From positions 682,001 through 746,000 of the forward strand of contig JAKJHU010000141.1 of NCBI GenBank assembly GCA_022316685.1: a stretch of DNA of 64,000 bases, read 5' to 3'. The stretch comes from Progne subis subis. Lineage: Eukaryota; Chordata; Aves; Passeriformes; Hirundinidae. The position numbers and the translations under genes are program-made. Shown in pieces: positions 23,694 through 34,755 of the stretch. Under the pieces are notes generated by a model. It saw only the letters and a program-made list of their open reading frames with translations. It did no database searches and had not been told where the DNA came from. Numbering within the stretch: position 1 is the stretch's first letter; every line of letters starts with the position of its first letter.

Positions 23694-23815
23694 ACAGAAT
23701 GGCAGAAGGACAGAATCCTAAGGGGCCTTAAAGCCCACGATGTTCCAAGCTCCTGCCATGGGCACAGTTCCACCAGACCAGGCTGCTCCAAGCCCTGTCC
23801 AGCTTAGAGCAGTCA
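23694..23815 (-). mobile_element. CR1 LINE fragment, diverged
   Basis: The reverse-strand CR1 3' end is seen as ACAGAATGGCAGAAGGACAG, then CCTTAAAGCCCACGATGTTC, GCTCCTGCCATGGGCACAGT and CAGGCTGCTCCAAGCCCTGT. Confidence 0.8.
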
Positions 23816-23987
23816 CAGTCTGGGAAAAAACGTGTCACTGAGATAAACAGTTCATTAATGAAACCTCATTACATGGGCATCATTAACTTCCCTTCTGATC
23901 CTCATAACATCCTGTCCTGGGTGCCAACAAAGGCCTGAGCAGGAGTGGGTGAAACCTTGGGTTATTTAATGGAAAACATTAAATGAG

Positions 23988-24388
23988 TGTTGTTGGGATG
24001 GTCACAACACATCGAGTGACAGCATAATAATTCAGAAGGTTCTCCTTTATTATGGCCCTGTGCTGTGATTTATACAGTTTTTACAAACCTCCATGGCAAC
24101 TTCTAATTGGTTAACAGCTTTCTTGTTAATTATGCTATTGGCTAGTAAAAGACATTTTACTTGTCCATCAATTCTATCTATTCTTGGATTGTTTACTGTA
24201 TTTTCTTTACTGATTCTCATGGGACAGATCCCTTGTTGTTACAGGTGCATTTGTTTTTCGCCCTCAGAACAGATTGCTGTGTTAAAGGAACTTCTCATTC
24301 TCAAAACAGCTTCATAAGGGAATTTACAGATTATTTGTTAGCTGCACTTAGAAGAAATGACAGGCCAGCTTTTCACCCTGTTCCTACA
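23988..24388 (-). mobile_element. solo LTR, family D, target duplication AATGAG
   Basis: The element is 401 bp from TGTTGTTGGG to TTCCTACA, flanked by perfect AATGAG repeats at 23982-23987 and 24389-24394. On the minus strand it starts TGTAGGAACAGG, with TATAAAT followed 25 bp later by AATAAA (plus-strand TTTATTATGG and ATTTATACAG), which sets the orientation. Its sequence is unrelated to family A. No internal region is present. Confidence 0.85.
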
Positions 24389-26031
24389 AATGAGAGAATG
24401 CTGCCCATTTTCTCTGGGCAGCACAAAATGGATTTCAGACTCAAGATGCCCATGTGGGGTATATATATATATAATAGAGATTTTTTTCCTCCCTTGGATG
24501 AGTTCCAGGCCCCACTCTACTGATTCATCACCCTCAGCCTCAGAGCACTGAACAACCCTGCCACACACAGATATGATCTTCCCAGAACGGACAGCAATTC
24601 ATCACTTTTGTCATCAAAAAGCAGTTTTTCTTGAAGATTGCAGTGCAATCTAATCTCAGGCCTTCTCCCCTCCTGCAAGGTGCATCTGATGGATGTAGAG
24701 ATGACAGCAGAGCTCCTGGCTGGATTGAGGTTTTGCAATCACCTTCCTGCAGGGGTGTTTTGTTGGTGGGATTTGGGGTGAGTTAGGTGGGGTCCTTGGT
24801 GTCCCTCCAGGTAGGATCACTTGGTGGCCCTCCCCAGTGACACCCAGGGAGGTGTTAGAGGGGGTTTTGGAAAAGATATGGCTCTCCAAAAAGCCTCCTA
24901 AGAGTTGCTTTTATCAATGTCTTTTTGGGGCTTCAGTTTCTTCGCTGTGCACAAAGAAAACAGGCGTCAGTGCTCAAATCCGAAATTCCCCAAGCTGGAG
25001 AGACGTGGGGTGGAGCCCTGTCTGATTTCCTCCATCCAAACCCTGCTTCCTCCTGCCAAACTTTCACTCATTGCCATATCCAAAAATAAAACTGTCCTAC
25101 TGTGAACTTTTGCATAAAATGATTGAGGAACAGCTTGTCACGTGCAGCAGCGGGGCCGATAATGCCGTTCCCTACAAGGACAAAAGCAGCTGAACTCTCG
25201 GAGCCTCATGCAAGCACTGAGCCATCCTCCAGCCTCTGGAGCAGCTGGGGATCCCAGTTAAGCACTCGCCTCTTCCCCCAGGCAGCAGGCTGAGGAACTC
25301 CTGAGCAGCCCCTGGTGCACTCCAGCAAACGGGGATTTGAGCTGCCCCACCATCACAGGGACACGGGATGTCATCCAATAACGTGAGAAAAAAAGCCAAA
25401 AATGCCATCCCAGAGAGGCAGCACGGCTCGGGAGACACGGCTGAAAAACAGGAACAACCCAGGAAAATAGTGATAACTGTAAATAATGTTTGTTTGTACG
25501 AACCATCCCCTTTCTGTCAATGAGGCTCAGAGGTTTGCCATTTATTGCCTCCTGGTTTTCCCATTTCTTAAAAAGCAGGAAGGGCAGGGAAGTGATTTCT
25601 GTCAGAGCAGTTCAGAGGAGGAAATTTACTGGGGGAATTTTTCAAAGGGGAAAATACAAAAGGATTGGTTTTCTTTATTTTTAAAAAAAAAAAAAAGCCC
25701 AGCAGTAAAAAGTAACCATAAATCAAGCAGCTTTCTAAGAAGATTATTTTAACAACATTTGACATGAGTAAGGGTGAGTTGTTCTGTAAAAATGGGTGTC
25801 TGTGTTGTCACAACAGCTCAAGAAGGGGAGGATGGGGCTGAGGGCAGCCTGGGTATTCTGGGGAAATGGAGACACCTCACCTAACAGAGAGGACAAAACA
25901 TTTCTTAGGAAAACTCTAATAAGAACAAAGAAGCTTATCAATATTACATTCTCTGAGTCTTGAGGACTTTCCCGTATTTCAGCCAGATTTCTGAGCCTGT
26001 GCCAAACCCAGCTGATGGAAGAGAGCAGAAG
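24389..26031. other. intergenic DNA with AT-rich stretches
   Basis: No gene is supported. A (TA)n run lies at 24461-24474 and an A-run near 25682-25695. Confidence 0.45.
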
Positions 26032-26789
26032 TGTCTTGGTTTGGAAAGTCAGGTGTCTGCCAGTGAAAGCCAGAGCCTCCCTTGGAATGGAGAATGTAAA
26101 CCCCCTCCCTCTGAATCATCATAATTTTGAAATTCAGGGGCTTTCGGGCAAAGATATGGGAATAGGAATAACAGTTCTTTACTAGGAATATTAAAAATGA
26201 AAATGTAGTAGTAACACCCCCCCCCAAAAAAAAGAAAACAAAAAAAACCCCAAAAACATAAAAAAAAATACCCCTGTCAGAGTCAGACCATGACCTGACA
26301 CGCTGTTGCTCAGGGTGTTGGAGCAGTCCAAACTCCTGCAGTGGCAGCCTGTGGCTCTGCTGGAGCAGGGATGATCCTGTAGAAGCTCCCGTGGTGCTGA
26401 GATGGCTCCGGTGTCCCTCTGGCAATCCAGGGCACACGGGCTGTGCTGCTGTTCCCAGTGCCAGCTGTGATCCAGCTGGGAATGCCGGGCTCCTCCCCTG
26501 GCTGCAGCATCTCCCCGTGGATGATGGAATTGTCTCAGCCCTGCAGTGAGCCTGGATGGGCCAGGAACAGCAGAGATCCCTGCAGGGAGGATGGGTCCTG
26601 GAAGGGATAAAGAGCAGTGCCACACCTGGATTAACAGCTGGCCATGGACAGAACACACCCAGCCCCTTCCCACCCCCGTCACAAGGAGTGGGTCATAGAA
26701 GAGATAAAGAAAACACCTCCCCAAGCAGTTTCAGCAGATAATAGAATCCATACTGCTGGTTACATCTTGCATTGCAACCCAAACCAGGA
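26032..26789 (+). mobile_element. LTR, family C (TGTCTTGGTTTGG type)
   Basis: It starts TGTCTTGGTTTGGAAAG and continues with AATGGAGAATGTAAACCCCC and AAAGATATGGGAATAGGAAT, text I remember from an abundant passerine LTR. The 3' end is near TTGCAACCCAAACCAGG at about 26787-26789. Flanks AGAAG and GGAAG agree at four of five bases, a possible worn target duplication. A C-run followed by A-rich text at 26217-26270 appears to have expanded locally. Family and class are from memory. Confidence 0.7.
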
Positions 26790-27179
26790 AGTAAAACTCC
26801 CGTGGATTAGTGTTGGGAAAACGATGGCAATGGGCTTCCAGAATGGAATGGGACAGAGGGAGCTGCGCCAGATCCTGGGCTGGGTCATTTCTCACCAGAG
26901 CAACGTGAGCCACGCTCACCTTAGAAGCAAATTTCCAACTCTTCCAGCTGCTCTCTGATGTGCAAGGATTATCTGAGCAGCGCACAGGGAAAGAAGAGGC
27001 TTTGCCCTGGCTCAGGAGGGGCTCTGGGAGCTGGGCTGGGCCAGGCAGAGCAGCTTCCCCAGGCAGGAGAGATGCCCACACCACAACCACGCTGCTGCTC
27101 TCCCCCTGCACGCATCTCATCTCCTGGGAGCTGCCTGACTCCAGGGCATTTTTAAAGTGTCATTTATTTAAATTTCGCA
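26790..27179. other. intergenic DNA, no gene seen
   Basis: Unique sequence between the family-C LTR and the TAAT-rich block. No feature is supported. Confidence 0.4.
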
Positions 27180-27600
27180 GTTTAATCTAACGCCCCTGCT
27201 GCGGGGCTGATGTGCCTGTAGAGCGAAAATGCAATCCTGGCTTAAAAATAGCATCTGTGGTGAAGGATTTCATTTGAGGTCCATTTTTCACGCACGTTTC
27301 TGGGAGAGGTCTCGTTTAAAGCGTCGGGAGGTGGGAGCGGGGTTGTATCTCTGTAAACAGCCGTGTGCTACAATTAATAACACCTTGTAGCCGGCTGTGC
27401 CTGCCCTCACAGGCTCCTCGTCAGAGCAAAGATCTGCTTGTAGATAAGATGGAGAGTTTATAAAGCGGCATAATTAATAAGCTGCTACATTATTGCCTAC
27501 CCGTCCTTGCTGCCAAGCCGCCACAGGCCCAAACAAGCGACAATTACCAGAGAAGATGACACAGAAATAGAGTTCCAGCTCTGCTCCGAGAAGCACTAAT
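27180..27600. promoter_or_regulatory. enhancer-like block with homeodomain, GATA and forkhead sites
   Basis: Visible motifs include CAATTAATAA (27371-27380), TAATTAATAA (27471-27480), TAGATAAGAT (27441-27450, GATA type) and CTGTAAACAG (27351-27360, forkhead type). No repeat matches. The block is free of the degraded-LINE texture around it, which is typical of conserved noncoding elements near developmental genes. Function is inferred only. Confidence 0.35.
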
Positions 27601-28099
27601 GTCTTTTTCGAGGTTACTTGGCTGTTGGGAGTGATTGGGAAGGGTTCCAGACGTGCCTCACTGCTCGATCCCAGGGCCGGAGCAGGACGGGGGCTGATGG
27701 ATGGTGCTGTGCCCCACGTGTCAGGGAGTGACAGACAGATGAGTTCTCCCTAATGCTGAGCCCACTTCAGCAGCTTGTTTCAGTCAATCCCCCTCCAGTT
27801 TCAAGCAGGAAATGAAAATTTTTTTGTTTGGTTGGCAGGTTTTTTTTGGTTGTTGTTTGTTTGTTTGTTTATTTTTGTTTTTTATGCTTTCCTTAAGTCA
27901 TGCCTTAATTCTGGGCTACCGTTAAAAATAGAAAAGGAAGCCAGGTTTCAATTCAAGGTAATTAAGCCCCTAATGAAGCCCCTGAGCACCTCAGTGGTCC
28001 CTTAAGGATGTGCAGGGGAACACTTCCAAAGAGCTCGGGGGGAAAACCCACAACACAGAACAACAACATTCCTCTGGGAGGGAAATCAAACACCTACAC

Positions 28100-28491
28100 T
28101 GTTACCCTGGTTTTTCTGAGTTTTTTTATTAGCCTTTTGAATTTCATAATGGAGTCAGATCTTTTAGTTACTGTACAATATTAGAGCAGTTTTCTACCTT
28201 TTCCCACAGATGTAACATAAACAAATCCTTTGTTTTTCATTCTCTGTCCTCATATTTCTAACCTGAAAAACAACTGTAACTGACAATTGGTCTGGCCACT
28301 GAGGCTGAGGGGTGCAAACCCCAAAAAGCCAATCTTCTGCCAGATCCACAAATGTATAAAAAGTAAAGAATTAACAAAGGGGCTCTCTTCCTCCTCTCTC
28401 CGCTCTCTCAGCAGTGAGCTGGGATCAGAAGGACCTCTGCCTTGCAAAGATCTCTTGTCTGCGTGTGACTGCTTCGTGTGTCTCGGTGACA
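28100..28491 (+). mobile_element. solo LTR, family A, target duplication CCTACAC
   Basis: The element is 392 bp from TGTTACCCTGG to CTCGGTGACA. A 7-bp direct repeat CCTACAC flanks it at 28093-28099 and 28492-28498; the expected size is six, so one base may match by chance. A TATAAAAAG box and an AAGAATTAACAAAGG segment (AATAAA changed to AATTAA) are present. The GTCCTTTGTTTGCATATTT segment of other copies is shortened here to GTCCTCATATTT. Confidence 0.95.
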
Positions 28492-28817
28492 CCTACACCT
28501 TGTATTTTCCTGCTGTATTAATCATTCAGGGACTGAGAGAGAAGCTGGGGAATGTTGACCTGTTGGGTGAGAGGAAGGATTCCAGGTGTGAGAGGAAGGT
28601 GGAAAGGGACTGTGTCACCCTGGGGTCCCTGGCTGTGTCCCCCAGGGCAGAGGGACACTGGGAGGAGCTGGTGGCACCTCCCACCTCTTAGGGGAGATGA
28701 AGCCCACCTTTACAATAAATGCTGGGCATTTTGTTTTGCCACATCCATCACTGCTCCCTCCATGGGGTCACCTTCCCTGCAGGTTGGATCCTGTTGGTTT
28801 TTTATCTTCTTTTCTTC

Positions 28818-29350
28818 TGTTAGAGCCGGGATTAAATGCTCGAGAGACGTAGATTTTGTGTCCGGACTCAGATGTTTATTAATTCTTATCTATAGCACAG
28901 TCTCATGAGTTGTGAGACTAACAAGGTAGAAAATGGTTCTGTCTCTAACTCTTTCCAAGGTCTTTTAAGCATAAATTTTCCAATTAAGAAATTATACCTA
29001 AATTATTTTTACTTTTAACCCAATAACCAACCACCCGTGGCCCGCAATGGAGATTTTTCTACCCAATTACAAAAATACCCCCAAACCCATGAAGAAGAAG
29101 GTGAAAGAAGAAATTAATCTACACCCCAAATCCTCCATCTTGCTTTATATATATTACTATATCCTAAACCCTTAAACTCTGTGTTTTTCACCCTGTGCTA
29201 TCACACACTTCTATTCAAACTCCACAATCCCAGTGCTGTAATTCCATTTTGGAAGCTGTTCCATGGCCTCAGGTCCAATGCAGCGTTTGCTTGGAGTCGG
29301 TGCCTGTGAGCACAGAAAGCCTGGAATCCTCAGTGCCCGGGGTTCCAACA
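28818..29350 (-). mobile_element. LTR, family B
   Basis: The reverse-oriented element is 533 bp from TGTTAGAGCCGGGATTAA to GGGGTTCCAACA. It carries TTTATTAATTCTTATCTAT (poly(A) signal region on the minus strand), CCAAATCCTCCATCTTGC and TCCACAATCCCAGTGCTGTA, matching the copy at 31344. No target duplication is found at these limits. Left of the apparent end, TTATCTTCTTTTCTTC continues the similarity to the 39618 copy, so the true element may reach further. Confidence 0.82.
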
Positions 29351-30920
29351 GCATCCCTTGGGGGAGACCCCACACAGCTTCCAGTGCCTCACCTGTGCTG
29401 TCCCTGCTGGGGACCCAGAGGTGACGCTGGCTGATTTTTCAGAGGTGGCTGCACACAACCATTCACCTGAATAAACCCACGGGGCCCTGGGGATGCTGGC
29501 GTGGTGCTGAGTGGCACTGGGGAGGGTGGATTTCTCCTAAAGGATCACGGTTTCCTGTGTTTGATAAGCAGACGTGGTGGTTTCCTACGTCTGCTGATAA
29601 TACTTGGGCCTTCAGAAAAAAATCCCTTAGGTCTGTAAAGCTTGTTTTCAGAGACAACAGTCCATGAAACCCAAAAATGAGCTCTCCCAGACCCCAGAAC
29701 TGAATGCTCAGAGTAACTCACCCAGGTTTTAGCAGTTTCCTCATTAACTATTTCCTGCTCTGTGGGGCTGGGCTCACAATCTCCTCCTCAATCCCCCCTG
29801 CTCCTGCTGAGGATGTCAAAATCATTTCCAGAGCTATAATTTGGGAATAACCTTGGTCAAGAGACTAAAGAGCAATGGGATCAAATTGGTGCTGCTCCCA
29901 TGGCAGGCAGGGGCTGCTGGAAGAAATGGATGAGGGGTGAGGTGTGGCAGCCACTCCTGTGACAGCTGGAGCCAAAATATTTTGGACTGCAATAGGGAGT
30001 TTTTGGGGTGGTTTGTTTTACCTTCAGCACAGGGCCCCTCCAAACAGGACAGAGAGGCTGGAGGCTCTTGCCTGCCTCACCACACCTTTTCCTGACCCAA
30101 AGTCGTGCCTGAGAACGTTTTCACAACCTAAAGAAGAGCCGATCTGCCTCTGTCAATCTGATTTCCAGGCAGCTTAGCCCCAGCTCACCTTAAACAACCT
30201 GGTACCTCGAGTAGCAAATTCCCACAGGAACAGGGTTGTGCTGCATTTCTGTTGCAAATGCCAGGAGAATGGATCAAAGGACTTTTCTCCCTAGCAGACT
30301 GTGCCCTGACATGAAAAAAGGCATTTTCCAGCAGCTCCAGCAGAGGGTTTTTGGTCCCCGTGCCCAGCCTCAGCTGAAGGCTGAGGAGAGTGGTCGTGGT
30401 CCATGAGGGAGAGCATCCCTGTCCACTGCTTCTATCGTGGGTGTTGTGGCCAGCTCTGGGAAAAGTGTCTTCTGTCCAAAGGAGCGTTTTATTTCAGCTG
30501 CAGGTCTGAGTAAGAGCACTGATGGGGCTGCAGGACAGCACACAGGGAGCTGGAGTGGGACCTTGGTGGGGAGCAAAACTTGCTTTGGAGGGATGGGGCT
30601 CCAGGGAATATTGAGCTTTCTGGTGTAAATCACTTGCCTGTGCCTGGATGTAAAGCCTGAATCTCTTTAGCCCTGCCTGCTGGGGAAGAGAGGGAGAATG
30701 AAGGGAGGGGAGAAAAGGGGAGAGAGGCTCTGCACCCTGACCCAGCTGCCCCAGGCAGGGCGGTGGGTGCAGGCACTGGGGCTCCATCTTCAGGAGCAGA
30801 AAGCCATCAGTTTGTTAATCCCACAGGTATCAAACACGCTCCTGGTTACAGGCCAAAGGTTTTTCCCCTTATCATCCAATTTTCATGGCTCAGAATCTGG
30901 AAGAAGCACTGAACTTAGGA
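29351..30920. other. intergenic DNA, no gene seen
   Basis: Unique sequence of mixed composition without a supported gene, RNA gene or mobile element. Confidence 0.45.
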
Positions 30921-30981
30921 GTTGTGTACTTTGATGATCCTTGTGGATCCCTGCAGCTCAGGGCATTCTGTGATTCTGTGA
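30921..30981 (+). mobile_element. CR1 3'-end remnant
   Basis: The 60 bp TTTGATGATCCTTGTGGATC, then CCTGCAGCTCAGGGCATTCT and GTGATTCTGTGAA, match the end of CR1 subfamilies that finish with GATCCTTGTGGGTCCC. Only the extreme 3' end is present. Confidence 0.75.
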
Positions 30982-31343
30982 ACTTTGTGCATCTCCCACG
31001 TGTCAGACATGGCCAGACACCCAACCCTGAGGCATCACAGCACCCTGAGCGTGTCAGAGGCACTGGAGGATGCAATCTCCACAGTCCAGTCCAGTTCCTT
31101 GTGGTGTGGGGGGAGTGGAGTGATCAGGTAAAAGGGCACCAGCTCCAGGTGCCTCAGCATTTACACAGAAGTGGCTGGTTGAACTCTGAGGGCTGGGAAA
31201 CCCAACCTGATGACACAGACACCCCATGGGCTGACCATCCACAGGGCTGGCAGGGCAGCACCAGGCTCGCCTGGTAACCAAATCCCAGGTCCTGGAACCC
31301 TTTAATCTGGCAGAAACCTGTTTGGGAAGAGAGCCTGGGTGTC

Positions 31344-31900
31344 TGTTGGAACCCTGGAGGCTGAAAATTCCAGGCTTTCTGAGCTGAGGGATGCTGACCC
31401 TCAGGCAAGCACCACATTAGACCTGAGGCCGTGGGACAGGCTTCCAAAATTGAGTGATAGCACTGGGGTGTGGGTGCGTGGTTTGAATGGAATTGTGTGA
31501 TCTCACAGGGTGAAAAACTTAGATTTGAGATTTTAGTATATGTGTGTGAGTCAAGATGGAGGATTTGGGGCATTGTCTGAGTCCTTCTCCTTCACCTTCT
31601 TCTCCTTCTTCTCCATGGGTTTGGGTGGTTTTCTGTAATTTGGTGAAAAAGGTCTGCATTGGGGGCCTTGGGTGGTCATTATTGGGTCAGAAATATAAAT
31701 AATAGAGGTGTCACCTCGTTATTGGGTGATTAGCACTTAAATAACCTTGAAAAAATTAGAAAGCTCCATTTTACCATTTCTCTACCTTGCTAGTTAGAGC
31801 TCACAGCTGGTGAGGCTGTACATAGATAAGAAACAATAAACACCCAAGCCAGAACTCAAAATCTCCGTTTCCCGTGTATTATTAATCCCGACCTTGGCAA
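31344..31900 (+). mobile_element. LTR, family B
   Basis: The element starts TGTTGGAACCCTGG and includes TCCAAAATTGAGTGATAGC, CAAGATGGAGGATTTGGGG, a CTTCTCCTTCTTCTCC tract, GTGGTCATTATTGGGTCAG and AAGAAACAATAAACACCC. It ends near GACCTTGGCAA, where other copies read CAGCTCTAACA. A GGGAAAAAAAGAAG extension follows, also seen beyond two other copies. No clear target duplication. Confidence 0.85.
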
Positions 31901-33101
31901 GGGAAAAAAAGAAGCCAGAACCGTCACAGGTGTCCATCTCCCTTGACAGTGTCAGACAAGAGTCACAGCTCTGCTCCTCGGTGCAGTGAAAAGTGCTTAA
32001 ATGCAGGGGAGGGAGAGATGGAAACATCCAGGAGGCGAAAACACAACACACTTGTCACTCAGCAATTATTGGCAAGACTAATCTGCCCCTGAATGCTGCA
32101 ATAAAGCAATTCCCAGAATAGTGCAGCTGTATGAATACCAGGAAAAAAACGATTAAATCTTATTTATTGCTTTTTGTATATACGTGCGTGTGTATGTGAG
32201 CGCAATGTTAAGCATTGCTGAAATAGGAAGGTCAGGCACTTGGAAATCTTGAAAAGCACCTTTGGGCCCCGGCTTTGCTGCTGTCCTCATGGGGAACAGG
32301 GCCCAGCTCCAAACAGCACAGTGCTCTGCAGACATCAACACATCTGTCCTCAGAAATTGTCTCTCAAAGCCGGGTGGGCATTTCTGCTGTCTCAGCACGG
32401 GCAAGGTAATGAGCACATCACCTCTTACAAGCCCCTGGCCTCATTTTCTGTGTCTTCTCAAGTGGCCACAGGACTCAAGTTTCCCCAGGAGCATCTGTCA
32501 TTTCATACATGTTTACCAGTAAAAGGAATGAACTGGTGAGAGATGCCTTGCAGTCATTTCTCCTGCCAAGCTGATTAAAATAGTGCTGGGGGGGGAACAA
32601 GAAAAAGACAAGAAAAAGCTTTTGCTGTTGTTCTCTGAACAATTTCATCTTGCCAGCTGTCAGGCAATCCAAGTCAGGCCAAGTCAGGTACTGAGCTTGT
32701 CTGCTTCCCTTCTGACCTCTTGGTTTTGATAGCTCTCCTCAGAGATCCCTCCTCTTTGTGCAGTGCTGCTGCCGAGGGAAGCACATCCCTTAGAGGGAAG
32801 GGCTGTGCCAGATTTTGATACCAGAGAACAGCTCATTCCTGAAAAAAAATGTATCTCCTCCACCAGGGAGTGAATGCACAGCAGAGCTGGGATGCACAGG
32901 GCTGGACACCTGAATCAAAGCCTGGTCTGGTTTAACGATTTGACAGCTCAGTTTCAGCTTTGGTCTCTTCGGAGCAGCAGCAGTTTGGGCTGCCGATCAC
33001 CAAAGGCAGGTAAGAAACTTTGCTTGGGGGTCCTGAGCCATGTTCAGAGCTCAGGGCTCATTTGGGTGTTACAGCCCACAACCTGCACCTCCACAGAGCT
33101 G
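31901..33101. other. intergenic DNA, no gene seen
   Basis: Unique sequence, AT-rich from about 32050 to 32220. No coding feature is supported. Confidence 0.45.
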
Positions 33102-33513
33102 CTGCAGGGCTGGAGCCCTCTGCTCTGGAGCCAGGCTGGGAGAGCTGGGGGTGCTCACCTGGACAGGAGAAGCTCCAGGGAGAGCTCAGAGCCCCTGGCA
33201 GGGCCCAAAGGGATCCAGGAGAGCTGGAGAGGGGCTGGGGGACAAGGGATGGAGGTACAGGACACAGCGAATGAAAAAGGGCAGGTTTCGATTAGATTTT
33301 AAGAAGAAATCCTTCCCTGGGAGGGTGGGCAGCCCTGGCACAGGGTGCCCAGAGCAGCTGTGGCTGCCCCTGGATCCCTGGCAGTGCCCAAGGCCAGGTT
33401 GGACACTGGGAGCAGCCTGGGATGGTGGAAGGTGTCCCTGCCATGGCAGGGGGGATAAAATGGAATGATCTTGAAGGCTCCTTCCAACCCAACCCATTCC
33501 ACGATTCTATAAT
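33102..33513 (+). mobile_element. CR1 LINE, longest copy of its type here
   Basis: About 410 bp match CR1 from GGGCTGGAGCCCTCTGCTCT, GGGAGAGCTGGGGGTGCTCA and GAAGCTCCAGGGAGAGCTCA, through AGAGCTGGAGAGGGGCTGGG and the GCCCAGAGCAGCTGTGGCTG core, to 'TTGAAGGCTCCTTCCAACCC ... CCACGATTCTATAATT'. The 3' end is intact and the 5' end truncated. It shares the GGGAGGGTGGGCAGCCCTGG variant with the copy at 4556. Confidence 0.93.
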
Positions 33514-34359
33514 TAAAGGAGAAGTTCCAGGACAAGCTGAGGGCACAGCGCGGCTCAGGGATCAACTCAGCACATTCAAATGCCAACAGGAATTTTATCT
33601 TCATTTTTAATGTATTCAAACCCGAGGCTGTTTTGATGCTTTTCCATTACAAGATTAGGTTCTGAATTTGCCCTTTGAGGGGTTGCTTCCGGCACGGGGC
33701 ACACAAAGAGAAACAAGAAGTCTCTCAATGATTGATGGGAATACAGAAATATTTGAAACATTAACTGCAGGGGCAGACAGCAATGGAACCTCGTCAGAGC
33801 ACGGGTCCAGCTTGGTCACTTGAGTGGCACCAGCTTATCAGGAGGCTCTAAATTAAAACTGGGTTGGGAACAGTGCCCTGAGCCTCCAATTCTCAACACA
33901 AAAGTGAGATTTTTGATAGGATTTCTGGCAGAGTCTCTGTCTGTGATTCAAGCAAACCACCACAGAAACCCCTGGGACTGGCAGTGCCTGGGCTTGGCTT
34001 GGAGCTGACGGATTTGGGGTGGTGCTGCTTCCTTCTCAGTGTCACCCTAAAGAGGTCCTTAAGGAAATCCAACCAGCCAGTGGTCTTTGCAACCCTCTCC
34101 TGCCTGTTCCAGCACAGAAACTCATCCTGCTCAGCACCAGGAGCGCAGGAAGGTGAATCTGCAGAGGACAGTGCTGAGGCACTGACAGATCCTGGGCAGG
34201 GCAAAATCCCCTGTGTGGCCTGAGGAAAATATCGCCTCACTACTCCCCTGCAGGAGCCAGGCTGTCATGTGCCAACTGGCATGGAATAAAATCCAGCCTG
34301 GGAAGGTGGAGAGGTTACAGGGACTGAAAGGAGAGGGAAAGCTGAGCTCTGCCCCTCTG

Positions 34360-34749
34360 TGTCACCGAGACACACAAAGCAGCCACACACAGACAAGAGG
34401 TTTCGCAGAGCAGAGATTCCTCTGATCCAGCTCAAAGCTGAATCCAGGCGGAGAGGAGACCCCTTTGTTTTATTTCTTACTTTTTATACATTTGTGGGTC
34501 TAGCAGAAGATTGGCTTCTGGGGTTTTTCACCTTTCAGCCAAGTGGCTAAAGCAACTGTCAGTTACAATTGTTTTCAGGTTAGAAATATGCAAACAAAGG
34601 ACAGAGAATGAAAAACAAAGGATTTGTTTATGTTACATCTGTGGGAAAAAGGTAGAAAACTGCTCTAATATTCTACAGTAACTAAAAAGATCTGACTCCA
34701 TTTATGAAAATCAAAAGGCTTTAAAAAACTCAGAAAAAGCAGGGTAACA
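34360..34749 (-). mobile_element. solo LTR, family A, target duplication CCTCTG
   Basis: The element is 390 bp from TGTCACCGAGACAC to AGGGTAACA, with perfect CCTCTG repeats at 34354-34359 and 34750-34755. TATAAAAAG (as CTTTTTATA) and the poly(A) signal region lie at their usual places. No internal retroviral sequence adjoins. Confidence 0.97.
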
Positions 34750-34755
34750 CCTCTG

